Assembly (NCBI GenBank): GCA_036342255.1
Contig: JAZAUS010000011.1
Coordinates: 1-64,000, forward strand
DNA length: 64,000 nucleotides
From: RUG11198 sp036342255
GTDB taxonomy: Bacteria; Bacillota_I; Bacilli_A; RF39; UBA660
Direction of reading: 5' to 3'
Part shown: positions 1 to 8,540 of the stretch, one piece after another
Layout: each line of letters begins with the position of its first letter
Position numbering within the stretch: the first letter of the stretch is position 1
The notes under the pieces: generated by a model
Told to the model about the DNA's origin: nothing
The model's database searches: none
Seen by the model: only the letters and a program-made list of their open reading frames with translations
Program-made: the position numbers and the translations under genes

Positions 1-447
1 AAATCATTAGTAATAAATGATGAGTATAAAGTTGATGCTGATTTAGCGAGCCACTTTAATGTAATTAATGTACCTAACGATAGTATGGATTTTGGTAAAC
101 CTTCAAAAGAAGTGTTTGCAAAAGTTCCTAAAGAATACATAATCGATTCAAATTATGGGGATACATTAGAATGTGTAGAAGAAATTATAAATAATCCAGT
201 TTATTGTATTCTAAATCTATGTAGGTTTTATGCTTTGATCAAAGAAAATTTAACACTTTCAAAATATGATGGTGGTAAATGGGCGCTTGATAATATGAAT
301 TCGAGTTATAATGATGTTATAAAAAAAGCCATGGATGATTATTTAAGCGACACAAATAATCAATATGATAACGAAGAATTAAAATTATTTGCCGAAGAAG
401 CAATTAAAAAAATTAATGAAGTATTAAAAAAGAATAACGCAGAATAA
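1..447 (+). CDS. Aminoglycoside nucleotidyltransferase (AadA/ANT(9)-like), 5' truncated by window
   Basis: The reading frame is open from base 1, so only the C-terminal 148 codons are present; the internal ATG at 85 is unlikely to be the start. The visible part is the helical C-terminal domain (DUF4111 type) of AadA-like aminoglycoside adenylyltransferases, recognised by the NNPVYCILNLCR stretch followed by SKYDGGKWAL, which corresponds to NNPVY-LNLCR and SK-EGGEWAL in AadA. Known members transfer AMP to spectinomycin or streptomycin. The catalytic N-terminal nucleotidyltransferase motif lies outside the window, so activity cannot be judged. A chromosomal, possibly non-resistance homologue is equally possible. 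Confidence 0.8.
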   Translation, partial: KSLVINDEYKVDADLASHFNVINVPNDSMDFGKPSKEVFAKVPKEYIIDSNYGDTLECVEEIINNPVYCILNLCRFYALIKENLTLSKYDGGKWALDNMNSSYNDVIKKAMDDYLSDTNNQYDNEELKLFAEEAIKKINEVLKKNNAE

Positions 448-567
448 TTATTAAGAAAATAGTTGGTATAATTTATGTAGCTATTTTAGTTTTAATCATT
501 CCTAGTGAAATAGTGGTACAAGCTGCGATTAAAGCAAGAAAAAATTAGAATGCATAAGTGTGAAGTT

Positions 568-602
568 AAAAAAAACTCGAATGAGTTTTTTTATGTTATA
601 AT
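568..602 (+). terminator. Hairpin terminator fused to extended -10 promoter
   Basis: AAAAACTC (571-578) pairs with GAGTTTTT (583-590) across a 4-nt loop, with a T-run. TGTTATAAT (594-602) follows directly, a TGN extended -10. The next gene starts 20 nt downstream. It is one of about a dozen such modules in the window. Confidence 0.7.
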
Positions 603-621
603 ATAACACAGAGGTGATATA

Positions 622-1467
622 ATGCTAAGTAATATGGAAAAAAAGAGAGTTGTTTTTTCACGTGCTTTGCGTATTTGGGGTGATATAATATCAAGATATT
701 ATGTTAATGATTCAATAAAATATGAATGTGGTTTAGAATTAATAAAAAGATCATATTTATTATTAGGTAATAATGGTTTAAAGTTATTAACCCCATCTTT
801 TGCTGAAGAATGTAGAAATATACGACATAAGGTCTTTGAATCATATCCATCTCCTGACGCAAGTAAATATACATATTATGATAATGTTCTTAGTCATTAT
901 TTTTCTGGCAGTATGTATAACATAGAACAGGCTATTATTAACGGAATAGAAATAGGTGATCATGATATTTGTGCAATAAATTCCATTTGGATGCCAGTAA
1001 ATAGTTTTAAAAATGATTTTAAATATCCCAATGATATAGTTGATGAGGAAGAACTTGGTGATTTAATGAATCAGTTTTATTCATCCGATAAATGCTTAAG
1101 TATTGATTTAGATAAAGACGCATATGCAATTAATTTTGATATTAACAAAGATAAAATAAATGATATTATTAATTTAATTCAAAAAATAATTACTGATGGA
1201 GTGGAAACAATTTCTTATAAAGATGCTTTTAATATAGCTGATTTTGCAGTAAAATTACAGTATTTATTGGAAAGAGAAGAAATATTTCAAACAAAACATT
1301 CATTTTTAGATATTGAATTGCTTTATAAACAATGTATTAATATATTAATGAATCAAAATAAAGTAAACTTAAAATCTCATATAGAAATTGTAAAAAGTCC
1401 TATTTATAATAAGTATTTTGGAAATAATGCAGATAATATAAGAAGAAAAAATAATTCAATTAAATGA
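622..1467 (+). CDS. Unknown protein, 281 aa
   Basis: I do not recognise the family. The start is set by GAGGTGAT followed by three bases and ATG. The protein looks soluble and mostly helical, with acidic patches in the middle (DEEELGDLMNQFY) and a basic, Asn-rich tail (NIRRKNNSIK). No transmembrane segment or catalytic motif stands out. It has its own promoter and ends with TGA, an uncommon stop here. About 120 nt of gene-free sequence follow before the next terminator. Confidence 0.75.
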   Translation: MLSNMEKKRVVFSRALRIWGDIISRYYVNDSIKYECGLELIKRSYLLLGNNGLKLLTPSFAEECRNIRHKVFESYPSPDASKYTYYDNVLSHYFSGSMYNIEQAIINGIEIGDHDICAINSIWMPVNSFKNDFKYPNDIVDEEELGDLMNQFYSSDKCLSIDLDKDAYAINFDINKDKINDIINLIQKIITDGVETISYKDAFNIADFAVKLQYLLEREEIFQTKHSFLDIELLYKQCINILMNQNKVNLKSHIEIVKSPIYNKYFGNNADNIRRKNNSIK

Positions 1468-1584
1468 TTAAAACAAAAAAGAGCTAAGAGAAAGCTGTTG
1501 GGAAAAAAACGATTAAGTAGATGCTTTTATAATTAATAAATATGATAATTTTAGCTGTAATCGAAATAATGAATAATAAATAGT

Positions 1585-1621
1585 AAAAGGCTAGTTAAAA
1601 CTAGCTTTTTTATGTTATAAT
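1585..1621 (+). terminator. Terminator fused to extended -10 promoter
   Basis: AAAGGCTAG/CTAGCTTTT hairpin (about 1586-1609, loop TTAAAA) with a T-run, then TG-T-TATAAT (TATAAT at 1616-1621) driving the gene at 1646. Confidence 0.75.
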
Positions 1622-1645
1622 AGGAAATCAGAAAGAAGGAGAATT

Positions 1646-2041
1646 ATGGAGAATAATTCTATTGTTGATAGTGAAACATTTTTTAAAATGATTGTCAAAG
1701 AAATTAAAAACGAAAATACAGGCTGTAAGCAATATATTTTCTGTAGAGTCGATGACGAATTATGGTTCTATGGTTTTGCAACTAATTTTTTTGTAAATAC
1801 GAAGATTATCAATGAAAATCAATTTAGAAACTACTATGAACAACTACAAGATACATTTGGTGATGATTTTTGTGAATTGTTGGAATTTGGTAGTATTGCT
1901 ACGGTATATGCCATAATTAAAAATAAAGTTATTACTATTGAAGGTAGTTATGATTATGAACCATGGATAAGTGATAAGCTAGTTGGGAGATATACTAAGG
2001 AAAAGAAAAAAGGCTCAAATATATATAAAGAAAGAATATAA
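1646..2041 (+). CDS. Unknown protein, 131 aa
   Basis: I do not recognise the family. It is a small soluble protein with aromatic beta-like segments (DELWFYGFATNFF) and an acidic centre, ending in a Lys-rich tail. A GAAGGAGAATT Shine-Dalgarno precedes ATG. It is monocistronic between two terminator/promoter modules. Composition matches its neighbours. Confidence 0.7.
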   Translation: MENNSIVDSETFFKMIVKEIKNENTGCKQYIFCRVDDELWFYGFATNFFVNTKIINENQFRNYYEQLQDTFGDDFCELLEFGSIATVYAIIKNKVITIEGSYDYEPWISDKLVGRYTKEKKKGSNIYKERI

Positions 2042-2047
2042 AGATTG

Positions 2048-2084
2048 AAAAGACAAGATAAATCTTGTCTTTTTGTGATATAAT
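2048..2084 (+). terminator. Terminator fused to extended -10 promoter
   Basis: A 12-bp stem, AAAGACAAGAT paired with ATCTTGTCTTT around a 2-nt loop (2048-2073), begins just after the previous stop. TG-A-TATAAT (2076-2084) follows and drives the LRR/transglutaminase pair. Confidence 0.8.
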
Positions 2085-2107
2085 TTAGATGGTAGGTGAA
2101 ACAATAC

Positions 2108-2704
2108 ATGGATAATATTAATGAATTAGTAATTGATGGTAATGAAATATTTGATTTTATATCTTATTTAGATGAATTTAGAGAAGTAAAAGATATTGAA
2201 TTTCGAAATTGTGAGTTTTCAAAAGATGAAATAATATTTTTAGCTAATAAGGAAGAGTATAATAGAATAGGGTTCATTAATTGTTCTTTTGAAGATGAGA
2301 AGTTAATTCAAAAAATCAAAACGAAATCATTATCATTATCTGATAATAAGATAATTGATTATGAATTTGTTTATGATATGGTTTTTTTAGAAAATTTAAC
2401 AATTGTTGGGGGAAAAGTAGATGTATTAAAGTTAAATTTTTTAAAAAAACTAGAATATTTACGTATAAGTCATAGTCATGTAGATAAGATTGAGATGATT
2501 GAATTATATAATTTAAAATACTTATTTATTGATAATACTAATATTAAAGATTTATCTTTTATAAAAAGAATTCCTAAACTTGAATTATTAAGTATATCAG
2601 ATGATCAAAAATCATATAATAAAGATTTAATCAAAGAAATTTCAAAGTATATTAAAATAATAGGAGATAGTATAATTGAAATGGAAGTGATTCAAGATGA
2701 ATAA
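2108..2704 (+). CDS. Leucine-rich-repeat protein, 198 aa
   Basis: It contains irregular leucine-rich repeats: LENLTIVGGKVDVLKL, LEYLRISHSHVDKIEM, LKYLFIDNTNIKDLSF and LELLSISDD repeat at about 21-23 residues, a solenoid expected to bind another protein. I place the start at ATG 2108, because AGGTGA at 2094-2099 fits an SD for it; a GTG at 2096 would lie inside that SD. There is no signal peptide. The stop overlaps the next gene by 8 nt, so the two are translationally coupled, and the product probably works with the transglutaminase-like protein. The partner or substrate is unknown. Confidence 0.75.
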   Translation: MDNINELVIDGNEIFDFISYLDEFREVKDIEFRNCEFSKDEIIFLANKEEYNRIGFINCSFEDEKLIQKIKTKSLSLSDNKIIDYEFVYDMVFLENLTIVGGKVDVLKLNFLKKLEYLRISHSHVDKIEMIELYNLKYLFIDNTNIKDLSFIKRIPKLELLSISDDQKSYNKDLIKEISKYIKIIGDSIIEMEVIQDE

Positions 2705-4169
2705 ATATGGTTATGAAGTAATCTCTTGTTCAAAATTAGATATACAATTTATTAAGAAACTAAATATTAATAATTATAAAAATAAAAAATTAGTAATTCA
2801 AGTTAAAAATACTAAGTGTATTGATAAAACTGCCTTGTTATATTTAAAAAATAATTATAATATAGACATAAAAATAAGTATAATAGGTCCATATGATGAT
2901 GAAAAGCAAGAAAATGAACAAAAGAAAGAAAAATATTTTTATAATACACTATATGATATAGATGAATTATATAGAATAATAACTAACTTTGAAAAAATAG
3001 AAGATAATATTGATCCAAAATGGAATGAATTTGATATTATTGTTTATTTAGCGGAGACAATTGTTAGAAATATAATGTATGATCCAGAGTATATATTAAT
3101 GAGAAATAAAGGTATTGAAATACCAAAAAAAATAGGATTACAAGATTTGGCTGATTATTATGATAGATCATTAAGAGGTATGTTAACGAGAAAAGCTGTT
3201 TGTGCGGGATATTCTGTTATATTTAAAGAATTAGCAAATCGAAATGGTATTGAGTGCAAATATGTTAGTGGTGCTGCATATAGTGAATCTGGAATATGTC
3301 GTGGTGGACATGCTTGGAATTTAGTGAGAATAAATGGTGTTATATATCCAATTGATATTACATGGAAAAACACTAAATATAGATGTGGAGATTTTAATAA
3401 TGTAAATGACATTTCATGTGATATTGAAGAATTCAAGAAAAAACATAGGCCATATGATATGCAAAATAACAATGGATTAACTCAGATACCAAAAGAAATA
3501 GTAAAAAAATCTAAAAAGAAGACAATTATTAGAAAACATTACAATGCTACAACATATGTAATAAAAAGGAATGATAAAACTAGTTTCGTTTTATCACAAA
3601 TAGGTAAGTATAAAGGACTTTATAGATATCTTTATTCAGAAATAAATGATGATGGTAGTTATTCAACACCTACTATAGTATTTTCTGAATCCAATTTAGT
3701 CAAAGAAATTAATGAACATAATTTTGAAAAAAGTGATCATTATAATAAATTTATGCAATCATTTGCAAATGTATTGTTTTCAAAAGAGAACTTAAACGAT
3801 TCTAAAACAAATAGAAAAACAAAATATATTGGATGTTGTGAATTACCTAATAGACGAGGTTATGTAAATAATAGTAAAGAAATATTAAAATCAGAAAAAG
3901 CAATAAATACGTTTAATTTAGATAATATAAAGTCTAAAAAAAGAAGTGATGGTTCAATTGTTACTTTGGTTCAATTTCAAAATAAGATAAATAATGGTTT
4001 TTTATATGAATATTATGTATATGTTTTGTCACAAGGACCTTCTGTTATGGAATATAATGTATACTCTAACACTAATTATTTTTCATTGTCTTCAACTATG
4101 GTAGTTAATTCTATATTAAGTGATGAAAATTTAAAGAAATCAATTGTTAGAAGTGGAATTTTAAAATAA
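2697..4169 (+). CDS. Transglutaminase-like cysteine protein, 490 aa
   Basis: The central domain has the transglutaminase/papain-like triad in order: Cys169 in KAVCAGYS, His205 in GGHAWN and Asp220 in PIDITW, with the usual 15-residue His-Asp spacing. Residues 1-70 resemble the beta/alpha units of the upstream LRR protein; 230-490 form an unrecognised C-terminal region. There is no signal peptide, so it is probably cytoplasmic. Family members act as proteases, amidases or cross-linking enzymes. The physiological substrate is unknown. The coupled LRR gene may supply recognition. About 220 nt without a gene follow (4170-4393). Confidence 0.8.
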   Translation: MNKYGYEVISCSKLDIQFIKKLNINNYKNKKLVIQVKNTKCIDKTALLYLKNNYNIDIKISIIGPYDDEKQENEQKKEKYFYNTLYDIDELYRIITNFEKIEDNIDPKWNEFDIIVYLAETIVRNIMYDPEYILMRNKGIEIPKKIGLQDLADYYDRSLRGMLTRKAVCAGYSVIFKELANRNGIECKYVSGAAYSESGICRGGHAWNLVRINGVIYPIDITWKNTKYRCGDFNNVNDISCDIEEFKKKHRPYDMQNNNGLTQIPKEIVKKSKKKTIIRKHYNATTYVIKRNDKTSFVLSQIGKYKGLYRYLYSEINDDGSYSTPTIVFSESNLVKEINEHNFEKSDHYNKFMQSFANVLFSKENLNDSKTNRKTKYIGCCELPNRRGYVNNSKEILKSEKAINTFNLDNIKSKKRSDGSIVTLVQFQNKINNGFLYEYYVYVLSQGPSVMEYNVYSNTNYFSLSSTMVVNSILSDENLKKSIVRSGILK

Positions 4170-4340
4170 TTACATAGCATTTTTAAACTAGTGTTTTTAA
4201 AGTGGATTTACCCAATTTAGAAAAAATTTATTTTTTGTTAAGTATTAAAAATAATAAATGTTCCATAATTAAGAAATAATGATTTTGAATTAATTATGAA
4301 AAAAGTGATTATATGAAAAATAAATAATTTAATATCTGAA

Positions 4341-4372
4341 TACTAGTCAAAACCAGTTTCTTTTGATATAAT
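4341..4372 (+). promoter_or_regulatory. Extended -10 promoter with weak hairpin
   Basis: TG-A-TATAAT (4364-4372) lies 21 nt before the next start. The preceding ACTAG..CCAGT inverted repeat is imperfect, so termination here is less certain than in the sister modules. The rest of 4170-4393 holds nothing I recognise. Confidence 0.6.
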
Positions 4373-4393
4373 ATAAGAACTTAGGAGGGTTTT

Positions 4394-5038
4394 ATGAAAA
4401 AATTAAATGAAATAAAAAAATATTATAATAGTTTAAGTTTTGAACAGCAAGGTGAGGTTGCTAAAATAATAGCAGAAAGCTCAAAAGATAGACAATATCA
4501 TTTTATGGAAAAAGAAGAAGATATGGCTAAGGTTAATAATTTTTTTGAAAGAATTATAAAGTCTGTAAAACAAAAACAAGTAATTGAGGGAAAACCATCA
4601 ATAATAAAAAGATTTAAAGAACTATCACAGGTTAATAAAGAAAAAGCATTAAGTTCTATCATTGAAATTATCGAATCAGCTATAAAAGATCAAGAGAAAG
4701 AAAATAATGAGAAAATTTGTAGACAAGAAGGACATATTTTTGACAAATGGGAAAAAATGGAATACGAAGCGCCAGTTTATATTGGAAGTGAAAAAGACTA
4801 TCATTATGATCGAAATGGATACAGGAAAAGTTATAGAAAAGAAATATATGAAACACAAAATGTCATTAAATGGAGAAGATACTGTCAAAGATGTGGATAT
4901 GTTGAGAAAAGTTTAGAAGAACCAGATGAGTTAATAGAAGAAAGACTTGAAATTGAAAGACAAGAAAAAATTAAAAAATTAAAAAAAGAATTAAAAGAAT
5001 TAACGAGACCTGATGACAAAAAAATGTCTTATGATTAA
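4394..5038 (+). CDS. Unknown zinc-ribbon-like charged protein, 214 aa
   Basis: I do not recognise the family. The SD is TTAGGAGGG. The N-terminal half is helical and Lys/Glu-rich. The second half has Cys and His at CRQEGH and a CxxC at RYCQRCGY, a plausible zinc-ribbon pair about 60 residues apart. The C-terminal 40 residues form a Glu/Lys-rich coiled coil. It is probably a soluble cytoplasmic protein; its role is unknown. Confidence 0.7.
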   Translation: MKKLNEIKKYYNSLSFEQQGEVAKIIAESSKDRQYHFMEKEEDMAKVNNFFERIIKSVKQKQVIEGKPSIIKRFKELSQVNKEKALSSIIEIIESAIKDQEKENNEKICRQEGHIFDKWEKMEYEAPVYIGSEKDYHYDRNGYRKSYRKEIYETQNVIKWRRYCQRCGYVEKSLEEPDELIEERLEIERQEKIKKLKKELKELTRPDDKKMSYD

Positions 5039-5041
5039 AAG

Positions 5042-5076
5042 TATTATGTTGCTTATAATAGTTTTTTTGATATAAT
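5042..5076 (+). terminator. Weak hairpin plus T7, fused to extended -10
   Basis: TATTAT/ATAATA can pair across a 7-nt loop (5042-5060), followed by seven T. TG-A-TATAAT (5068-5076) then drives the gene at 5094. Confidence 0.55.
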
Positions 5077-5093
5077 AAATATGGAGGTATAAA

Positions 5094-5501
5094 ATGGGAG
5101 CTATAAATAAAATTAATTTAAAAGATCAATTTTTAATAATGTTTGTTGAAAAGGCAACAACAGAACAACTTCAACATATTAATATGTTATTAAAACAAGG
5201 TGATTATAAACAAATTGATTCAATTATTGAAGAATATACATATAATATAATAAACAATAAAGATTTAAAAAGTGAAAAACCATCTAGTGGAGGTGTGTCA
5301 ACAAGGTATGAATTTAAGGAAGAATACAGCACTGAAGATATGGATCCTCAAACATTCGAATTATATTGTATATTAAAGTTAATTGATGAATATGAAGAAG
5401 AACAAGATCAGGAAAAGAAAAAAATGCTTGAAACTCAAATTCAAAATGCAATTGAGAAATATAGAAATCCAGAAAAAGTAAAAACAGGGAAGTCAAGATA
5501 A
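5094..5501 (+). CDS. Unknown acidic protein, 135 aa
   Basis: I do not recognise the family. The protein is short, acidic and helical, with a Gly/Ser hinge (KPSSGGVSTR) in the middle and a Glu/Gln/Lys-rich helix (DEYEEEQDQEKKK) near the end. The SD is GGAGGT. It is a single-gene unit. No membrane segment or enzyme motif is visible. Confidence 0.7.
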   Translation: MGAINKINLKDQFLIMFVEKATTEQLQHINMLLKQGDYKQIDSIIEEYTYNIINNKDLKSEKPSSGGVSTRYEFKEEYSTEDMDPQTFELYCILKLIDEYEEEQDQEKKKMLETQIQNAIEKYRNPEKVKTGKSR

Positions 5502-5521
5502 TAATTAATATTAATTAATTT

Positions 5522-5556
5522 AAAGACTAGGTAAAACCAGTCTTTTTTGCTATAAT
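5522..5556 (+). terminator. Terminator fused to extended -10 promoter
   Basis: AAAGACT(A)GG pairs with CCAGTCTTT with one bulged A (5523-5547), then T6 and TG-C-TATAAT (5548-5556). GGTGAT and three bases precede the next ATG. Confidence 0.75.
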
Positions 5557-5574
5557 TAAATTGAGGGTGATATA

Positions 5575-6255
5575 ATGAAGCAAGCTGAAAAAATAGTTGA
5601 TGAAATTATTAATAGCGTGCCGTCTTATTGTGAAGATGATGAATTAAAAATATTTACTTATATTTATGTGAAGGTAGCTAATCTATTGGAATACGATAAT
5701 AATGCTGCAAAACTTATTGATATGCATTTAGCTGGATATGATAGAGATAAAGCAAACGAACATGTAATAGATCCAGCTAGTACAATAGAATGTTTGATAA
5801 AAGGTCGTGCACTTTGTTCAGGTTATGCCTCAGTATTAACATATATATTAAATAAATTAGGTATTGAGACAATTACAGTAACTATTAAAAGTGATCATCA
5901 ATGGAATCAAGTGAAGATTAATGGAACTTGGTATAATTGTGATTTAACAAATGATTCAGATTTTATATTAAGTGACTTAGAATGTCCACATTTCTTAAAA
6001 AGTAATGATGATGATAATAATTTTTCTCATAGTACTGAAATTAGTTCTTTTCATGAGTGTAAAACTTCAATATCTGCAGAATTACAAGAACAATTAATTA
6101 ATGAAGCAAAAAAATATATTAATGAAATAGAAAATAAAGATAAACTTCAAACGACTAAAGAAATAACTGATAATGAAAAAGAAAAAAAAGAACCAAAATT
6201 TATAAAAATAATAAAAACATATTTAACAAATAAAAAAGGAGTTGTTAAAAAATGA
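5575..6255 (+). CDS. Transglutaminase-like cysteine protein, 226 aa
   Basis: This compact transglutaminase-like domain has Cys81 in ALCSGYAS, His108 in DHQWNQVKI and Asp123 in CDLTND, matching the Cys-His-Asp triad order and spacing of the larger protein at 2697. Residues 180-226 are Lys/Glu-rich and look disordered. No signal peptide is seen, so it is probably cytoplasmic. It overlaps the next gene by 4 nt (ATGA), which implies coupled translation. The substrate is unknown; protease, deamidase or cross-linking roles all exist in the superfamily. Confidence 0.8.
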   Translation: MKQAEKIVDEIINSVPSYCEDDELKIFTYIYVKVANLLEYDNNAAKLIDMHLAGYDRDKANEHVIDPASTIECLIKGRALCSGYASVLTYILNKLGIETITVTIKSDHQWNQVKINGTWYNCDLTNDSDFILSDLECPHFLKSNDDDNNFSHSTEISSFHECKTSISAELQEQLINEAKKYINEIENKDKLQTTKEITDNEKEKKEPKFIKIIKTYLTNKKGVVKK

Positions 6256-6473
6256 AAATGAATAGTTTTATTTCTAGTGAAGTTTTATTTATTATCAGTC
6301 AATTGCCTGCTTCCTATAAGAAGAAAATACCAACTAGTTTATTAAAAGAATTATATAATAGTTATTCTAAAGAATATTATACTAAGTTTATACCAGATAA
6401 GCCATTTTTTAAACAAGAATTAAGTGAGGAATCATTATCATTCTTCTATGATGTAATTGAGGAATATCTATAA
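6252..6473 (+). CDS. Small conserved-type protein, 73 aa
   Basis: The start ATG overlaps the stop of the transglutaminase-like gene. The pattern IPTSLLKEL...DKPFFKQELSEESLSFFYDVI resembles a small helical protein family of unknown function that I recall from Clostridia and Bacilli (IPKKLIEFF then LSEEAKALLA). That match is from memory and unverified. Coupling suggests it partners the upstream protein. Confidence 0.65.
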   Translation: MKMNSFISSEVLFIISQLPASYKKKIPTSLLKELYNSYSKEYYTKFIPDKPFFKQELSEESLSFFYDVIEEYL

Positions 6474-6497
6474 TAGTTCTTATGTAAAAAATACTTA

Positions 6498-6534
6498 AAA
6501 GACTAGTATAACTTAGTCTTTTTTATGTTATAAT
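6498..6534 (+). terminator. Terminator fused to extended -10 promoter
   Basis: AAAGACTA pairs with TAGTCTTT (6498-6521), T-run, then TG-T-TATAAT (6526-6534), the promoter of the radical SAM cassette. Confidence 0.8.
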
Positions 6535-6563
6535 ACAAATACATGTTATAAGGTGATGATTAT

Positions 6564-7568
6564 ATGCTTAAAGAAGTAAAAATTGAATTAACTAATAAAT
6601 GTTCAAGAAATTGTAAACATTGCTCAAGTAATGCTACTAGTAGTATTGATAATTTAAAAGAATTAGATTTTAATGATGTATTTAGAATAATTAAAGAAGC
6701 AAAGGTAATGGGTGTTGAAACAATAGTATTTACTGGTGGAGAGCCATTAATGTATGATAAACTTCCTGAACTAATAGATTTAACTACAAAATTAGATATG
6801 AAATCAACTATATATACATTTGCTTATAGAACAGAAGATAATTTAAATAAATATAGACAATTAATTAATTTAGGATTAAATAAAATAGTATATTCATTAG
6901 CAGATTCATTATCTAATGAAGAAGATATATCAATTTATAATAAAGAAGGATTCTTTGATAAAGTATTTATTGATAATAATGCTAGATTAGGCTTTCATTA
7001 TACAGTATCAAAAGATTCATTTGATAAATTAGAAAAAGTAGTAACAAGTACATTAGATACTTTTAATGCTAAAAGTTATTTCGATAAAATAAGTCTTCTT
7101 AGATTTGTTCCTCACGGTAAAGGAACTACTAATATGGATCTATCTAAAGAAGAATTAGTAGCAATTAAAAAATTATATCTAAATTCAAATAATAAAGATA
7201 GAATTAGATTAGGTACTCCCTGGAATATACTAGGTATAAAGAACACTCCCTGTATAATAGCAGATGAAATAATGATTATAGGCTTTGATGGTATAGCATA
7301 TCCATGCGATTCAATTAAATATTTTACTAAATTAGGTATAAGTGGCAATATAAAAGATAATTCATTAAAAGAAATATATAATTCAGAATATTTTAGTAAT
7401 ATTAGAAATTTTAATATAGATAATACTTGCTCTAACTGTGAACAATATTCTATATGTAGAAGTGGCTGTATAGGTCAAAAGATAATTGCTAATTATACAG
7501 ATAATTTAGATAAAGTATTAACTCTTAAAAGATGTATTAATTCAAAAGATCCAAAATGTATGAGGTGA
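6564..7568 (+). CDS. Radical SAM/SPASM-domain enzyme, 334 aa
   Basis: The CxxxCxxC motif that binds the SAM-cleaving [4Fe-4S] cluster is at Cys13, Cys17 and Cys20 (NKCSRNCKHCSS), followed by TGGEPL. The C-terminal third carries a SPASM-type auxiliary cluster set (PCII, YPCDS, TCSNC, ICRSGC). SPASM enzymes typically modify peptides or small molecules by radical chemistry. The substrate is not evident. The SD is AGGTGATGAT. Only 4 nt separate it from the thymine-pyrophosphorylase-like gene, so the two are almost certainly co-transcribed. A peptide-maturase role is the main alternative, but no precursor peptide with a typical core is seen nearby. Confidence 0.9.
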   Translation: MLKEVKIELTNKCSRNCKHCSSNATSSIDNLKELDFNDVFRIIKEAKVMGVETIVFTGGEPLMYDKLPELIDLTTKLDMKSTIYTFAYRTEDNLNKYRQLINLGLNKIVYSLADSLSNEEDISIYNKEGFFDKVFIDNNARLGFHYTVSKDSFDKLEKVVTSTLDTFNAKSYFDKISLLRFVPHGKGTTNMDLSKEELVAIKKLYLNSNNKDRIRLGTPWNILGIKNTPCIIADEIMIIGFDGIAYPCDSIKYFTKLGISGNIKDNSLKEIYNSEYFSNIRNFNIDNTCSNCEQYSICRSGCIGQKIIANYTDNLDKVLTLKRCINSKDPKCMR

Positions 7569-7572
7569 TTTT

Positions 7573-8529
7573 ATGAAGAAAAGACAAGAAGTATATGATT
7601 TATATTGGTATTTTGCAGCTGAAAGACAAAATATATTTTGGAATAAATTAAATGGGAAACAAGCTCCATGGACTAATGATAAAATATTACAAGAATATAA
7701 ATTTTGTAATAGCTATAGAGTTAATGATAGAGTTAGTCAATATCTCTTAAAAAATGTTATCTATAATGGTAAAAAATATAATGATGAAGATATGTTATTT
7801 AGAATAATATTATTTAAATTATTTAATAAAGAATCTACCTGGGAATTATTATTAAATAAATTTAAAGATATTACTTTAAAATCATTTAATATAAATGCTT
7901 ATTCTAAAGTATTAGAAGAAGCCATATCAAATAATATTAGAATATATAATGATGCTTATATTAGCTGTGCTAATAAAGCATTTGGATATGATAGAAAACA
8001 TGATAATCATCTAGCATTACTTAATAAAATGTTTAATGAAGATAGAATACAAGATAGTATTATTAAATGTAAAACTATGGAAGAAGCTTTTAATATTATT
8101 AAATCTTATCCCTTAATAGGTAATTTTATGGCCTATCAATTAGTAACAGATATTAATTATAGTGAAGTAGTAAATTGGGGCGAAAATGAATTTACAATAG
8201 CAGGTCCAGGATCACTTCGAGGAATAAAAAAATGCTTTATAGATAAAGGGAAAATGAGTAATGAAGATATAATTAAATATATGTATGAACATCAAGAAGA
8301 AGAATTTAATAGATTAAATCTAAAATTCAAAAGAATAGGTAATAGGAAATTACAACTAATAGATTGCCAAAATATATTTTGTGAATTAGATAAATATTGT
8401 AGAGAAGCTCTACCTAATTTAAAATCTAATAGATCTAGAATAAAAAAACATTATATTCCTAAAAAAGATAAAATAGAATATATCTATCCACCTAAGTGGA
8501 AGATTAATATATATAACTATAATAATTAA
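7573..8529 (+). CDS. Alpha-glutamyl/putrescinyl-thymine pyrophosphorylase-like (HMUDK helical domain) protein, 318 aa
   Basis: The sequence follows the family signature through its length: YWYFAAERQNIFW (11-23), APWTNDKIL (31-39), YKFCNSYRVNDRV (42-54), LFRIILFKLFNKESTW, then FMAYQLVTDINYS, IAGPGSLRG (209-217) and CELDKYCRE. These are the conserved blocks of the all-helical family found with 5-hydroxymethyl-dU DNA kinases and predicted to install or rearrange hypermodified thymines in phages such as SP10 and W-14. The molecular role of stand-alone cellular copies is not established. It sits between a radical SAM enzyme and a small basic protein. I am confident of the family and unsure of the reaction. 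Confidence 0.85.
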   Translation: MKKRQEVYDLYWYFAAERQNIFWNKLNGKQAPWTNDKILQEYKFCNSYRVNDRVSQYLLKNVIYNGKKYNDEDMLFRIILFKLFNKESTWELLLNKFKDITLKSFNINAYSKVLEEAISNNIRIYNDAYISCANKAFGYDRKHDNHLALLNKMFNEDRIQDSIIKCKTMEEAFNIIKSYPLIGNFMAYQLVTDINYSEVVNWGENEFTIAGPGSLRGIKKCFIDKGKMSNEDIIKYMYEHQEEEFNRLNLKFKRIGNRKLQLIDCQNIFCELDKYCREALPNLKSNRSRIKKHYIPKKDKIEYIYPPKWKINIYNYNN

Positions 8530-8540
8530 AGAGGTGTATT

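Noticed and set aside
446..548. Open hydrophobic stretch of about 33 codons after the first gene
   Set aside because: No ATG, GTG or TTG start and no SD at its beginning; probably chance or a remnant.
3158..3472. Minus-strand ORF of 104 codons inside the transglutaminase-like gene
   Set aside because: It is the shadow of a well-supported + strand gene, with no SD or family similarity; the same holds for the other minus-strand ORFs inside guaA, asnS, lysS and elsewhere.
4170..4393. Possible small ORF (ATG at 4313) in a 220-nt gap
   Set aside because: It encodes only four codons; nothing else in the gap looks coding.
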